Assembly (NCBI GenBank): GCA_040882465.1
Contig: JBBEBG010000025.1
Span: 1 to 64,000 of the forward strand
DNA length: 64,000 bases
Source of the DNA: Gemmatimonadota bacterium
GTDB lineage: Bacteria > Gemmatimonadota > Gemmatimonadetes > Longimicrobiales > Gaopeijiaceae
Direction: 5' to 3'
In this document: positions 42,176 to 50,194 of the stretch, in pieces
Position numbering within the stretch: the first letter of the stretch is position 1
How the letters are laid out: each line of letters starts with the position of its first letter
Notes under the pieces: generated by a model
What the model saw: the letters and a program-made list of their open reading frames with translations, nothing else
Databases searched by the model: none
Told to the model about the DNA's origin: nothing
Translations under genes and position numbers: made by a program

Positions 42176-43921
42176 ATGATGATCCGAAGGCGAGCCAACA
42201 ACGAGGACGTCGAGCGGGCCCTGCGTGAGATGGCCCTCTTCCTCGAGATGGAGGAGGTGCCCTTCAAGCCGGCCGCCTACCGGAGGGCCGCATACGCCGT
42301 GGCGGCCCTGGACCGTCCGCTTTGGGATCTCTACGAGGAGGGCGGCGCCAGGGCTCTGCGCGCCTTGCCCGGCATCGGAAAGGGCATCGCCGATCGCGTG
42401 GCCGGGATGCTCGAGAAGGGGCGGATGGCCGACCTCGACGCGCTCCGCAAGAGGACGCCGGTCGATATCCTCGCCCTCACGGCCATCGAAGGCGTGGGCC
42501 CGAAGAGGGCGCGAGCGTTCTGGAAGGCTCTGAACGTTCGCACCGTCGAGGATCTCCAGCACGCCGCTAGCGAAGGGCGCATCCGCACGTTGCCCCACTT
42601 CGGCGAGCGCAGCGAGCAGAGAATCGCCGAGGCCATCCAGTTCTACCAGGAAGCCGCCGGCCGCCGGCCACTGGGCGAGGCGCTGGGTGTCGCGCGCCGC
42701 ATCGAGGGAGCCCTGAGGGGTGTGACGGGCGTCGTCGAGGTCGCGGTCGCGGGCTCGATCCGCCGACACCGCGAGACCGTTGGAGACCTGGACGTGGTCG
42801 TGGCCGCCGAGGCGGGGGAAGGAGCATCCGCCGCCTTCCGGTCCCTGCCCGAGGTGCAGTCCGTCCTCGCCCACGGGCCGGCCAAGACGCTGGTGCGTCT
42901 GTCGAACGGAGTGGACGCCGACCTGCGCGTCGTGGATCCCGAGAGCTTCGGGGCCGCACTTATGTACTTCACGGGAAGCAAGGCCCACAACGTCGCCCTC
43001 CGGAGGATCGCCCGGAGCCAGGGGCTAAAGCTCAACGAATACGGGCTGTTCCGGGGCGCCCGCCGCATCGCCGGCAGGACCGAAGAGGAAATCTACGTCG
43101 GGCTGGGGCTCACGTGGGTTCCTCCCGAGATGCGCGAGGACACCGGCGAGGTGGAGCTGGCCAGTAAGAACGCGTTGCCGGCCATCCTGCGAGCAGACGA
43201 CATACGAGGCGATCTCCAAGTCCACACGGATTGGACCGACGGCTCGGCTTCCATTGGCCGCATGGCCCGCGCGGCTCGGGAGCTCGGACGTGAATACATC
43301 GCGATCACGGATCACACCCGTGACCTCACCATGACCGGCGGGCTCGACGAAGACGGCCTCCGAGCACAGGCGAAAGAGATTCGGAAGGTGGACCGCGAGC
43401 TGGAGGGGATCCGGGTGCTCGCGGGGGCGGAAGTGAACATTCGTGCCGATGGAACCCTCGATGTGGACGACGACGTCCTCGCCGAGCTGGACTTCGTCGG
43501 AGCGGCCATCCACTCGCATTTCGACCAGCCCCGCTCGGTGGTGACACGGCGGATCGTCCGGGCCATCGCAAACCCCCACGTGGACATCCTATTCCACCCC
43601 ATGGCGCGATCCCTCGGGAGGCGGCGCGCGGTTGCCGCGGACTTCGAGGCGGTGATCGAAGCCTGCATCCGCACGGGTACCGTGCTCGAGATCGACGCGC
43701 AGCCCGAACGTCTGGACCTGTCCGATTCCCTGGCCCGCCGCGCGGTCGAGGCGGGTGCCCGGATCGCGATCGACTCGGATGCCCATACGACGGACGAGCT
43801 GCGTCATATCGAGTCGTACGGTGTCGGAGTGGCCCGCCGAGGGTGGGTCCAGCCCGAGCACGTGATCAACACGCTCCCGGTAGACGACATGCTGGCGGCG
43901 CTCAAGCAGGGACCACCTTGA
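42176..43921 (+). CDS. polX: DNA polymerase/3'-5' exonuclease PolX
   Basis: 581 residues. Residues 1-315 hold the helix-hairpin-helix motifs (LPGIGKGIADRVAGML, IEGVGPKRARAFWKAL) and the polymerase-X palm with the catalytic Asp pair in ETVGDLDVVVAA and a third in GVDADLRVVDPE. Residues 335-581 are a PHP domain: DLQVHTDWTDGSAS, YIAITDHTRDL, VGAAIHSHFDQPR and IDSDAHTT. It fills short gaps and trims 3' ends in base-excision repair. Two ATGs in tandem (42176 and 42179). Its place in a stress operon fits DNA repair during dormancy. Confidence 0.93.
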   Translation: MMIRRRANNEDVERALREMALFLEMEEVPFKPAAYRRAAYAVAALDRPLWDLYEEGGARALRALPGIGKGIADRVAGMLEKGRMADLDALRKRTPVDILALTAIEGVGPKRARAFWKALNVRTVEDLQHAASEGRIRTLPHFGERSEQRIAEAIQFYQEAAGRRPLGEALGVARRIEGALRGVTGVVEVAVAGSIRRHRETVGDLDVVVAAEAGEGASAAFRSLPEVQSVLAHGPAKTLVRLSNGVDADLRVVDPESFGAALMYFTGSKAHNVALRRIARSQGLKLNEYGLFRGARRIAGRTEEEIYVGLGLTWVPPEMREDTGEVELASKNALPAILRADDIRGDLQVHTDWTDGSASIGRMARAARELGREYIAITDHTRDLTMTGGLDEDGLRAQAKEIRKVDRELEGIRVLAGAEVNIRADGTLDVDDDVLAELDFVGAAIHSHFDQPRSVVTRRIVRAIANPHVDILFHPMARSLGRRRAVAADFEAVIEACIRTGTVLEIDAQPERLDLSDSLARRAVEAGARIAIDSDAHTTDELRHIESYGVGVARRGWVQPEHVINTLPVDDMLAALKQGPP

Positions 43922-43934
43922 ACTGGAGCTCGAA

Positions 43935-44477
43935 ATGCAAGTGACACCGGAAATCGCGCTCAGGGACGTACCTCGGACCCCCGAGATCGAGGCCGCCATC
44001 GTGGACGGGATCGCGATGCTCGAAGAAACGGGTCGAAGGATCACGAGCTGCCGAGTCATGGTCGAGCTTCCCCACCGCCGGCATCGCAGCGGGAACACCT
44101 ACCACGTGAGGATCGACCTGAGGCTTCCCGGGACGGAGATCCTGGTGAACCGGCCACCCCCGCTCTCCGGTCCCGAGGAGCCCATGGTCGCGATCGCCGA
44201 CGCTTTCGCGACCGCGCGCGCGCGACTCCTGCATGGCGCCGAGAAGCGTAGGGACAGTCGGAAGCCGCGTGAGGAAGCGCATCCGATGGGAAGGGTGGCT
44301 CGGCTGTTTCCATCCGACGGGTACGGCTTCCTCGAGACGCCGGACGGGCGCGAGGTATACTTCCACGAGAACGCGGTCACGGGACGGGGCTTCGGTGAGC
44401 TCCAGGTGGGGCAGGAGGTTCAGTTCTCGGAGGGGTCGGGCGACGAGGGCCCGCAGGCGTCGGCCGTGATTCCATAG
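43935..44477 (+). CDS. Ribosome hibernation factor (HPF/RaiA-like) fused to a cold-shock domain
   Basis: 180 residues. The N-terminal 105 follow the HPF/RaiA fold (EIALRDVPRTPEIEAAIVDG, SCRVMVELPHRR, YHVRIDLRLPGTEILVNRP). Residues 115-180 are a cold-shock domain with RNP1 DGYGFLET and RNP2 VYFHENAV. HPF inactivates ribosomes as hibernating dimers; the nucleic-acid-binding CSD could direct it to RNA. The start is 14 nt after the PolX stop with GGAGC upstream. Confidence 0.85.
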   Translation: MQVTPEIALRDVPRTPEIEAAIVDGIAMLEETGRRITSCRVMVELPHRRHRSGNTYHVRIDLRLPGTEILVNRPPPLSGPEEPMVAIADAFATARARLLHGAEKRRDSRKPREEAHPMGRVARLFPSDGYGFLETPDGREVYFHENAVTGRGFGELQVGQEVQFSEGSGDEGPQASAVIP

Positions 44478-44528
44478 GGATTCGCGTCCGCGAGCCCCAG
44501 AGCGACACCGCAGAGCAAAGGAGGAGAA

Positions 44529-44966
44529 ATGTCCGTTGGAAGAATTTGCACCCGCGTGGTGGCCACGGCGGGTGGCGAGGAGAAGGTGGCGGAGGCCGCG
44601 CGCAGGATGGTCGAGCACAACGTAGGGACTCTCGTGGTCGTGGATGCGGATTCGAAGCCCCGCGGGATCCTCACGGACCGGGACATCGTGATTCGCTGCG
44701 TGGCCCGGAACCTCTCGCCGGAGGACGCAAGCGTGGGCGAGATCATGACGGCTCCCGTGCGATCCGTGGACGAATCCACGCCAATCGAGCAGGTGCTCGG
44801 GACCATGGAGGGGGCGGGAACGCGACGCATGGTGGTGACCGGAAAGGGGGGAACGCTCGCCGGCCTCGTGTCGGTGGACGATATCCTCGAGCTTCTGGGC
44901 GACGAGGTCTCGCGTATCGCGGGCATCCTGGCTCGAGAGGCGCCCGTTCTCACGCCCCGAACCTGA
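44529..44966 (+). CDS. CBS-pair protein
   Basis: 145 residues with two CBS domains: GEEKVAEAARRMVEHNVGTL with GILTDRDIVIRCVA, and VGEIMTAPVRSVDESTPIEQ with LAGLVSVDDILELLGDE. A near-perfect ribosome binding site (GGAGGAG). The RDIVxRxxA and SVDDILELLxDE signatures are those of stand-alone stress-associated CBS proteins. Last gene of the run that starts with dodecin. Confidence 0.9.
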   Translation: MSVGRICTRVVATAGGEEKVAEAARRMVEHNVGTLVVVDADSKPRGILTDRDIVIRCVARNLSPEDASVGEIMTAPVRSVDESTPIEQVLGTMEGAGTRRMVVTGKGGTLAGLVSVDDILELLGDEVSRIAGILAREAPVLTPRT

Positions 44967-45324
44967 GAGCCGGACCTCGTCCGGATCGAATGCCACGGCC
45001 GCACCAACCTCCGCGTGGAGGGTGTCGAGAAGGGCGCCCACCCGTGCCTCTTCCCCCTGGGAGAGGCCGAGGGGCACCGAGCACCTCATCCTCGAGGCGT
45101 TCGCCCGGATTCCGGATGACGAGGACCACCTGGAGTTGGTGCCCGGCCGAGGCTCGCTTCCTCTCCGGCGGGGATGGGCTGGAGGGCGAAACGCTCCTCC
45201 CCGGTTTCCGCTGCCCGGGCGCGCGAATCTTCGAGGGGTAGGCCGGATCGCCCCGGGCGGACCCGGGCCCGAACGAGCAGGGTAACATCACACCACTCTT
45301 TCCCGCCCCTCCCATCGGCAACGC
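44967..45324. other. 358-bp region without a supported gene
   Basis: One plus-strand frame reads TEHLILEAFARIPDDEDHLE around 45077-45140, which slightly resembles a glycosyltransferase fragment, but it has no start and the pattern does not continue. I call no gene. Confidence 0.35.
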
Positions 45325-46020
45325 ATGAACCTGCTTGTCCCGCTTGCCATCGGGCTCACCTTTCTCGGGTCGGCCATCATCGCCCTCCCCGCCCTCGCGG
45401 TGGAGTGGGCCCGGCGGAGCACACCCGAGGTGGTCTTCTCCGTGGACACGGCGGAGAAGATCGTGGCGCTCACGATCGACGACGGACCCTCCGCCGCCAC
45501 CCCTGAGATCTTGGAGGTCCTCGAGAGGTACGGGGCCCGGGCGACCTTCTTCCTCATTGGCGAGGAGGTGGAGCGGCGCACGGGCCTGGTCCGGACGGTT
45601 GTCGAACAAGGGCACGAGCTCGGACATCACATGATGCTGGACGCGCCGTCGCGGGAGCTTCCGGACGACGTCTTCGCATTGGACTTCGACGAGATGGACC
45701 GCCGGCTCGACAAGCTTGGGGGGAGCAGCCTCTTCCGGCCCGGTTCGGGGTGGTACGACGACCGGATGGTCCGCGCCGCCGCGGAGCGCGGGTACCGCAC
45801 CGTCCTTGGATCCGTGTACCCTTTCGATGCCCAGATTCCGTGGCCCGGATTCCTCTCCTGGTACGTTCTCCAGAACGCGGGTCCCGGGTCGATTCTCGTC
45901 CTCCACGACGGGGCCGAGCGCGGCCCGAGAACCGCCGAGGTGCTGCGCTCCGTCCTTCCGGAGCTGGCCCGACGGGGCTACAGGGTCGTCACAGTCTCGG
46001 ACCTGCTCGCGCTCGAGTAG
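45325..46020 (+). CDS. NodB-like polysaccharide deacetylase family protein
   Basis: 231 residues. One N-terminal membrane anchor (about 4-26), then a NodB fold: VALTIDDGPSAATPEI (motif 1, the DD metal and base residues), ATFFLIGEEVE, GHELGHHMMLDAP (motif 2), FRPGSGWYDDRMV (motif 3) and SILVLHDGAERGPRTA (motif 5). In motif 2 the second metal His of the usual HxxxH is an Asp (HMMLD), so metal binding may be changed. It would act on an envelope polysaccharide or peptidoglycan. Confidence 0.82.
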   Translation: MNLLVPLAIGLTFLGSAIIALPALAVEWARRSTPEVVFSVDTAEKIVALTIDDGPSAATPEILEVLERYGARATFFLIGEEVERRTGLVRTVVEQGHELGHHMMLDAPSRELPDDVFALDFDEMDRRLDKLGGSSLFRPGSGWYDDRMVRAAAERGYRTVLGSVYPFDAQIPWPGFLSWYVLQNAGPGSILVLHDGAERGPRTAEVLRSVLPELARRGYRVVTVSDLLALE

Positions 46021-46065
46021 CCGTACGCCCCTTCGCGCACCTCCTCGCACCCCCCCCGGGACCGG

Positions 46066-47265
46066 CTACCGCTCGGCCAACCGGACGGGGCTCGCCCCGG
46101 GAAGGGTCTCGCGTAGGCCGAATAGGCCCCGCACGCGCGGGATCCGCCCGACCGCCTCCAGCACCAGGACCGTCCCGGCGAAGGAGAGTCCCAGGATCAC
46201 GAGGAACTTGCCCGCGATCGGCAGTGGCCACTGCACGACGTAGAAGGCCACGATCACGATCGCGGTCTGGTGGAAAACGTAGAACGGGTAGACGCGATCC
46301 CCCCAGTAGCGCAGGGAGGGAGAGGAGAACGCCAGATACTCGCGCGCGGCCCCGGTGAGGAAGACGAGCCACGACCAGGTGGAAAGCGTGAACCCGGTCC
46401 AGAACGTGATGTGCCAGAGCGACGGATCCGCGGGGATCCGCTCGTACACGTTTCCCGGCTGCGCGAAGAGGAAAAGGCCGAGCGAGGTGAGCACGGCGGG
46501 AAAGAGCGCGCTTCGCCAGTCCCGGCCGATTGCTTGCCCGAGGCGGGGCTCCAGCATGACCGCGAAGCCGAGCACGTAGACGGGAAAGAACCAGGCGTGC
46601 GTAGCCCAGTCCCCGACGACCGCGCCCGTGGTCCGCGTAAAGTAGGGACGGAGCAGGATCTGTCCCAGGGCGAGGGGAAGGAAGAGCCAGAGGATGCCGC
46701 CGGGCCAGTCGCAAGCGCGCGAAAGCGTCCCGAGCCAACGGCGTCCGCGCGGGCTCTGGAGAAAGCGGAACGCGGGCAGGCCCACCACCGTGTACGCGAA
46801 CAGGTAGGCCAGAAACCAGAGGTGGCCCCACGAGAGGTTGCCTTCAGGAAAGACGCCGTCGAAGAAATGGGGGTAAAATGCGAAGTAGCTGCCCTCGAAC
46901 TCCCCGCGCGACACCCGCCGCAGGTACACCTGGGGAGGCACCACCACCAGGATGCCGGCCACCAGCGGCACGAAGAGCTTGAAGAGACGCTCCCGGAGGA
47001 AGTGGCCGCTGTCCCGGCTCCGGAGGGCGAACCAGGCGCTCTGCCCCGCGAGCATCATGAAGAGGGGCATGAGCCACGGCCCCATGAACACGGTGAACTG
47101 GCCCAGCGCCCGGCTGGGCTCCGCGTTCTCGATGTGCCAGTCGTCGATCGGGCTGAACACCTGGGCCGCGTGGGTCACGAAGACCAGGAGGATGGCGAGC
47201 AGCCGCAACCAGTCGATGTCGTCGCGGCGTGCCACTCTGAAATCCGGCGCCGTAAGGGCTTTCAC
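46066..47265 (-). CDS. Acyltransferase 3 family membrane protein
   Basis: 399 residues with about ten membrane helices. The family opening DIDWLRLLAILLVFVTHAAQ (catalytic His), PLFMMLAGQSAWFALR, HLWFLAYLF and DRVYPFYVFHQTAIVI are typical. It transfers acyl groups to envelope glycans or lipids. Its start overlaps the stop of the cytochrome c gene (ATGA), so it is the last gene of a three-gene operon. Confidence 0.88.
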   Translation of the reverse strand: MKALTAPDFRVARRDDIDWLRLLAILLVFVTHAAQVFSPIDDWHIENAEPSRALGQFTVFMGPWLMPLFMMLAGQSAWFALRSRDSGHFLRERLFKLFVPLVAGILVVVPPQVYLRRVSRGEFEGSYFAFYPHFFDGVFPEGNLSWGHLWFLAYLFAYTVVGLPAFRFLQSPRGRRWLGTLSRACDWPGGILWLFLPLALGQILLRPYFTRTTGAVVGDWATHAWFFPVYVLGFAVMLEPRLGQAIGRDWRSALFPAVLTSLGLFLFAQPGNVYERIPADPSLWHITFWTGFTLSTWSWLVFLTGAAREYLAFSSPSLRYWGDRVYPFYVFHQTAIVIVAFYVVQWPLPIAGKFLVILGLSFAGTVLVLEAVGRIPRVRGLFGLRETLPGASPVRLAER

Positions 47266-47699
47266 GGCTCCGGAGGCCGGAGGGTCTCCAGGTAGGCGAC
47301 GAGCGCGACGATTTGCGCCTCCGGGAGGTCGTCAAAGGCGGGTTTCCTGACTCCGGGCCGCGCCGCCTGGGGATCTACGATCCAGAGGCGGATCTCCGCG
47401 CCGCTCAGCCGGCCGCCGACTCCGTCCAGGGGGCTCCTCGGGCTCCCCACCCCGGCGATCGAGTGACAGGCCGAGCAACGCTGCTCCTGGTAAACCCGCC
47501 TTCCCTCGGCAAGGACAGAGTCGTGGGTCTGGACGGGTTCCTGGATCGGGGGAACCGCCTCGATGCCCGTGGACGGGGTCGCCGCGGCGACAGGTGGGAC
47601 GCCCGACGCGCGCTCCTGAAGGCCTCCGAACAGGAGCGCGCCGGCGATGACCAGAATCCCGGTCCCCAGCGCGGCTCCTCTCGCCGTTTCTTCTCTCAT
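47262..47699 (-). CDS. Membrane-anchored cytochrome c
   Basis: 145 residues. An N-terminal anchor (GTGILVIAGALLFGGL) leads a Pro/Ala linker and a class I cytochrome c domain with CSACHSIAGVG as heme motif and a Met ligand not obvious (the expected region KPAFDDLPEAQI carries Phe instead of Met). It ends YLETLRPPE. The ATG at 47699 is preceded by GGAGCGGAACC. It lies between the ferric-reductase-like gene and the acyltransferase gene, suggesting an electron-transfer function with the former. Confidence 0.85.
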   Translation of the reverse strand: MREETARGAALGTGILVIAGALLFGGLQERASGVPPVAAATPSTGIEAVPPIQEPVQTHDSVLAEGRRVYQEQRCSACHSIAGVGSPRSPLDGVGGRLSGAEIRLWIVDPQAARPGVRKPAFDDLPEAQIVALVAYLETLRPPEP

Positions 47700-47715
47700 G
47701 GTTCCGCTCCCTCGA

Positions 47716-49035
47716 TCAGACCAGATCGAAAAGCTCTGTATGGATCCGCGACGTGGGAATCCCCAACTCGCGGAGGTATCGGCCAACGGCCCGGTTCATG
47801 GGAACCGGACCACAGACGAAGTACTCGAGGTCGCGCCGCTCCGTGGGGAGGTGCCGGTCCAGCATCTCCCGGGTGATCCACCCCCGCTCCCCGGCCCATC
47901 CCTCCGGCGGGTCCTCCAGCACGTGGACGACCCGAAGGTCCATGCACTTCTCGAGCTCGGCCACGGCCTCCCCCAGAGGCACCCGGTCCAGCCGGCTGTG
48001 CGCCTGGAAGAGTCGGTGCGGGCGCGTGTCTCCCCGGTCCGCGAGGGCCCGGAGCATGCTCACGATCGGCGCGACTCCGATCCCTCCCGCGATGAAGACG
48101 TACCCGGCGGCCTCCGGGCAGCGGTCGATGGAGAAGGCCCCGTAGGGGCCGTCCACGTAAGCGGCCTCCCCGGGTCGGATCCGGCCCACCGTACGGGTGA
48201 AGTCTCCGAGCTCCTTGATCGTGAACTCGAGGCGCCCTCCGGGGGAGGGGCTGGAGGCGATGGAGAACGGGTGCTCCTTCATGGCGAAGGGGGAGTGGCC
48301 CAGGGAGACCCACGCGAACTGGCCCGGGTCGAACGAAAACCCCTCGTGTCCCTCGGGCTCCAGGGCCAGCGTCCACGAGTCCCCGGGCTCCGGTCGCACG
48401 TCGGTGACCCGAAAGGGGGAGCGAAGCAGGCGCCAGGGCCCGAGCACCCTCACCCAGACGACGATCCCGACAAGGGAGAAGCCGATCCCGACCCATAGAA
48501 CGCGAACCGCGGGCGTCCCCGCGTAATACCCGATTCCCCCCATATGCGCGAGGGCGAGGCCCACGGCCCCCGAGGCGAGGAGGAGATGCGCGACCCGCCA
48601 GGCCTCGTATGGAATCCGGAGCCGCTTTCGCCAGGCGGAGCTCGCCACGAGGACGAGAAGGAGGAAGAGGGAGGTGGTTCCGGCCGCCATCTCCCACGGC
48701 GCGGCGAACGGGTTCATGTAGGAGAGGAGCGCGGGATTGATCGCGATCAGTACTACCGGGTGCGCGAGCAGGACCGCGACCGCCACGTACGCGAGGTAGC
48801 GGTGAAAGTAGTAAATCGCGTCGATCCCGAAGGGGGCCGTGGCCCGGCGAAAGCGGGCGGTGAGGAGGAACTGCACGCCCATCATGACGAGTCCCGCGAA
48901 GCCGAAGCCGATCGCCACGTCCCACCAGAACCCTCCCCCCGCCGGGGTCGGAGCCAGGAGCAGGACGACGAGCGGCGTGAGCACGACAGCCAGATAGACG
49001 GCGAGCCAGAACGCCCCGTGAAGCACGGTTCTCAT
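47716..49035 (-). CDS. Ferric-reductase-like membrane flavoprotein
   Basis: 439 residues. Six membrane helices (about 1-200) with heme-ligand His candidates in FHRYLAYVAVAVLLAHP and WRVAHLLLASGAVGLALAHM form the ferric reductase transmembrane domain. An FAD-binding barrel follows (EHPFSIASSPSPGGRLEFTI) and an NAD-binding domain with AGGIGVAPIVSMLRAL and FVCGPVPMNRAV. It would move electrons from NAD(P)H to a periplasmic acceptor, plausibly the neighbouring cytochrome c. First gene of the operon. Confidence 0.88.
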   Translation of the reverse strand: MRTVLHGAFWLAVYLAVVLTPLVVLLLAPTPAGGGFWWDVAIGFGFAGLVMMGVQFLLTARFRRATAPFGIDAIYYFHRYLAYVAVAVLLAHPVVLIAINPALLSYMNPFAAPWEMAAGTTSLFLLLVLVASSAWRKRLRIPYEAWRVAHLLLASGAVGLALAHMGGIGYYAGTPAVRVLWVGIGFSLVGIVVWVRVLGPWRLLRSPFRVTDVRPEPGDSWTLALEPEGHEGFSFDPGQFAWVSLGHSPFAMKEHPFSIASSPSPGGRLEFTIKELGDFTRTVGRIRPGEAAYVDGPYGAFSIDRCPEAAGYVFIAGGIGVAPIVSMLRALADRGDTRPHRLFQAHSRLDRVPLGEAVAELEKCMDLRVVHVLEDPPEGWAGERGWITREMLDRHLPTERRDLEYFVCGPVPMNRAVGRYLRELGIPTSRIHTELFDLV

Positions 49036-49076
49036 TCCGTCACCCCGGTCCCGACATCAGAGTCCAGTCCCGACAA

Positions 49077-49817
49077 TCAGAAGAAGGTGAGCGGGGTGGT
49101 GAAGTCGAAGCCCCACATCGTGCGGCTCCCCATCGAGCTTCCCTGGAGCGTGGTCGTGGCGGCGTTCGTGGCGTGGAAGGAGACCGAATGCGGGCTCCTC
49201 GGGATCCAGAGCTGGAGGCCGGCGCTCCAGGCGATCTTCTCCCCCGCCTCCCGGTCCACCACGGACACGACGTCGGCGGCGAGCGCGACCGAAGGGCGGA
49301 GCCGGGCCAGGATGCCCGCCCCCAGGGCGACCCGCGAGTCCCCCGAGCGGTAGGCATCCGAGAAGGCCCGGACGGAGCCGAAGAGCTGAAGCTCGGACAC
49401 CGGGAGCCGGACGGACACCTCGCCGTCGAAGCTCTCGGCCGCCGTGTTGTAGGCCGCCGCCACGGCCAGGCCGACCGGCGCCCCCTCCACCGGCCTCAAG
49501 GGCGCCCACCGGGCGAAGAGCTCCAACTCGTTCGACCTCCCTACCGTGGATCGGCTGGCATACTGGGCCGCGAGCAGCACATCGGTCCGGACCGGATACC
49601 CGACCATGGAACTCGTGGACGCGGTCGCGCGGTTCTCACCGCCCCGCCGCACGCGCCACATCCGATGGACGAAGGTGAGGTGAAGCTCATCGCCGATCCA
49701 GTCGCCCTGGAGGTTCGGCGTGCGCTCCAGCACGGACTGGGCGCGAGCGCCCTGGGGCGGCGCGAGGAGGATGGAGAGAACGAGGAGGGCCGAAAGGCCG
49801 ATCACTCGAGCCGTCAT
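49077..49817 (-). CDS. DUF5777-like outer-membrane beta-barrel protein
   Basis: 246 residues with a signal peptide (GLSALLVLSILLAPPQGARAQ) and barrel-like strands; the end STLQG-type segment TTLQGSSMGSRTMWGFDFTTP and final LTFF are characteristic of DUF5777. GAGGAG precedes the ATG at 49817. Such proteins are commonly encoded beside cytochromes and YceI proteins, and here it is next to the cytochrome/flavoprotein operon, 42 nt before the 5' end of that operon. Confidence 0.75.
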   Translation of the reverse strand: MTARVIGLSALLVLSILLAPPQGARAQSVLERTPNLQGDWIGDELHLTFVHRMWRVRRGGENRATASTSSMVGYPVRTDVLLAAQYASRSTVGRSNELELFARWAPLRPVEGAPVGLAVAAAYNTAAESFDGEVSVRLPVSELQLFGSVRAFSDAYRSGDSRVALGAGILARLRPSVALAADVVSVVDREAGEKIAWSAGLQLWIPRSPHSVSFHATNAATTTLQGSSMGSRTMWGFDFTTPLTFF

Positions 49818-50194
49818 GGTGGGCTCCTCAGGTTGGTCGTATTGGGCATGAAAAGGACCGGAGGTTCCGGTCTCGCGAGAGCTCACGTTCAGGCGGAGGT
49901 CCGCCGGAGCTCTCGGGATGAGGGGAATGCAGTAACTGTGCCGACCACCGGATCCTGGCGCCGCGGCGGTACTCCGGGGACGGAGAGGGCGACCCGTCCC
50001 CCGCCGGGTCCCGATATGAGACAAAACGACCCGTGCATAAAGGGCCGGCGGCGGGGCCCGTGCCTCTGTTTGCGCGCTCCGACGCCACGTGCCGACCTGG
50101 CACGGGATCTGCGCTTCCCGCCGTCGTCGGCCCCGAACCAAGTCGGTGCGGCTGGCCGCGACGATCGTCCCAACCTATTCCGGGCGTAGCTTCC
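49818..50194. other. 377-bp divergent promoter region before ftsH
   Basis: No gene. It holds the -24/-12 element at 50098-50113 for ftsH and the promoter of the barrel gene, for which I see no clear box. Confidence 0.5.
50098..50113 (+). promoter_or_regulatory. Sigma-54 promoter-like element before ftsH
   Basis: TGGCACGGGATCTGCG: full -24 box, exact GG-N10-GC, -12 box CTGC (one base off TTGC). Predicted start about 50124, 70 nt before the ATG. Confidence 0.55.

Noticed and set aside
44966-45150. Possible glycosyltransferase fragment (AFARIPDDEDHLELV)
   Set aside because: The resemblance covers under 30 residues, has no start, and the next residues do not continue the fold.
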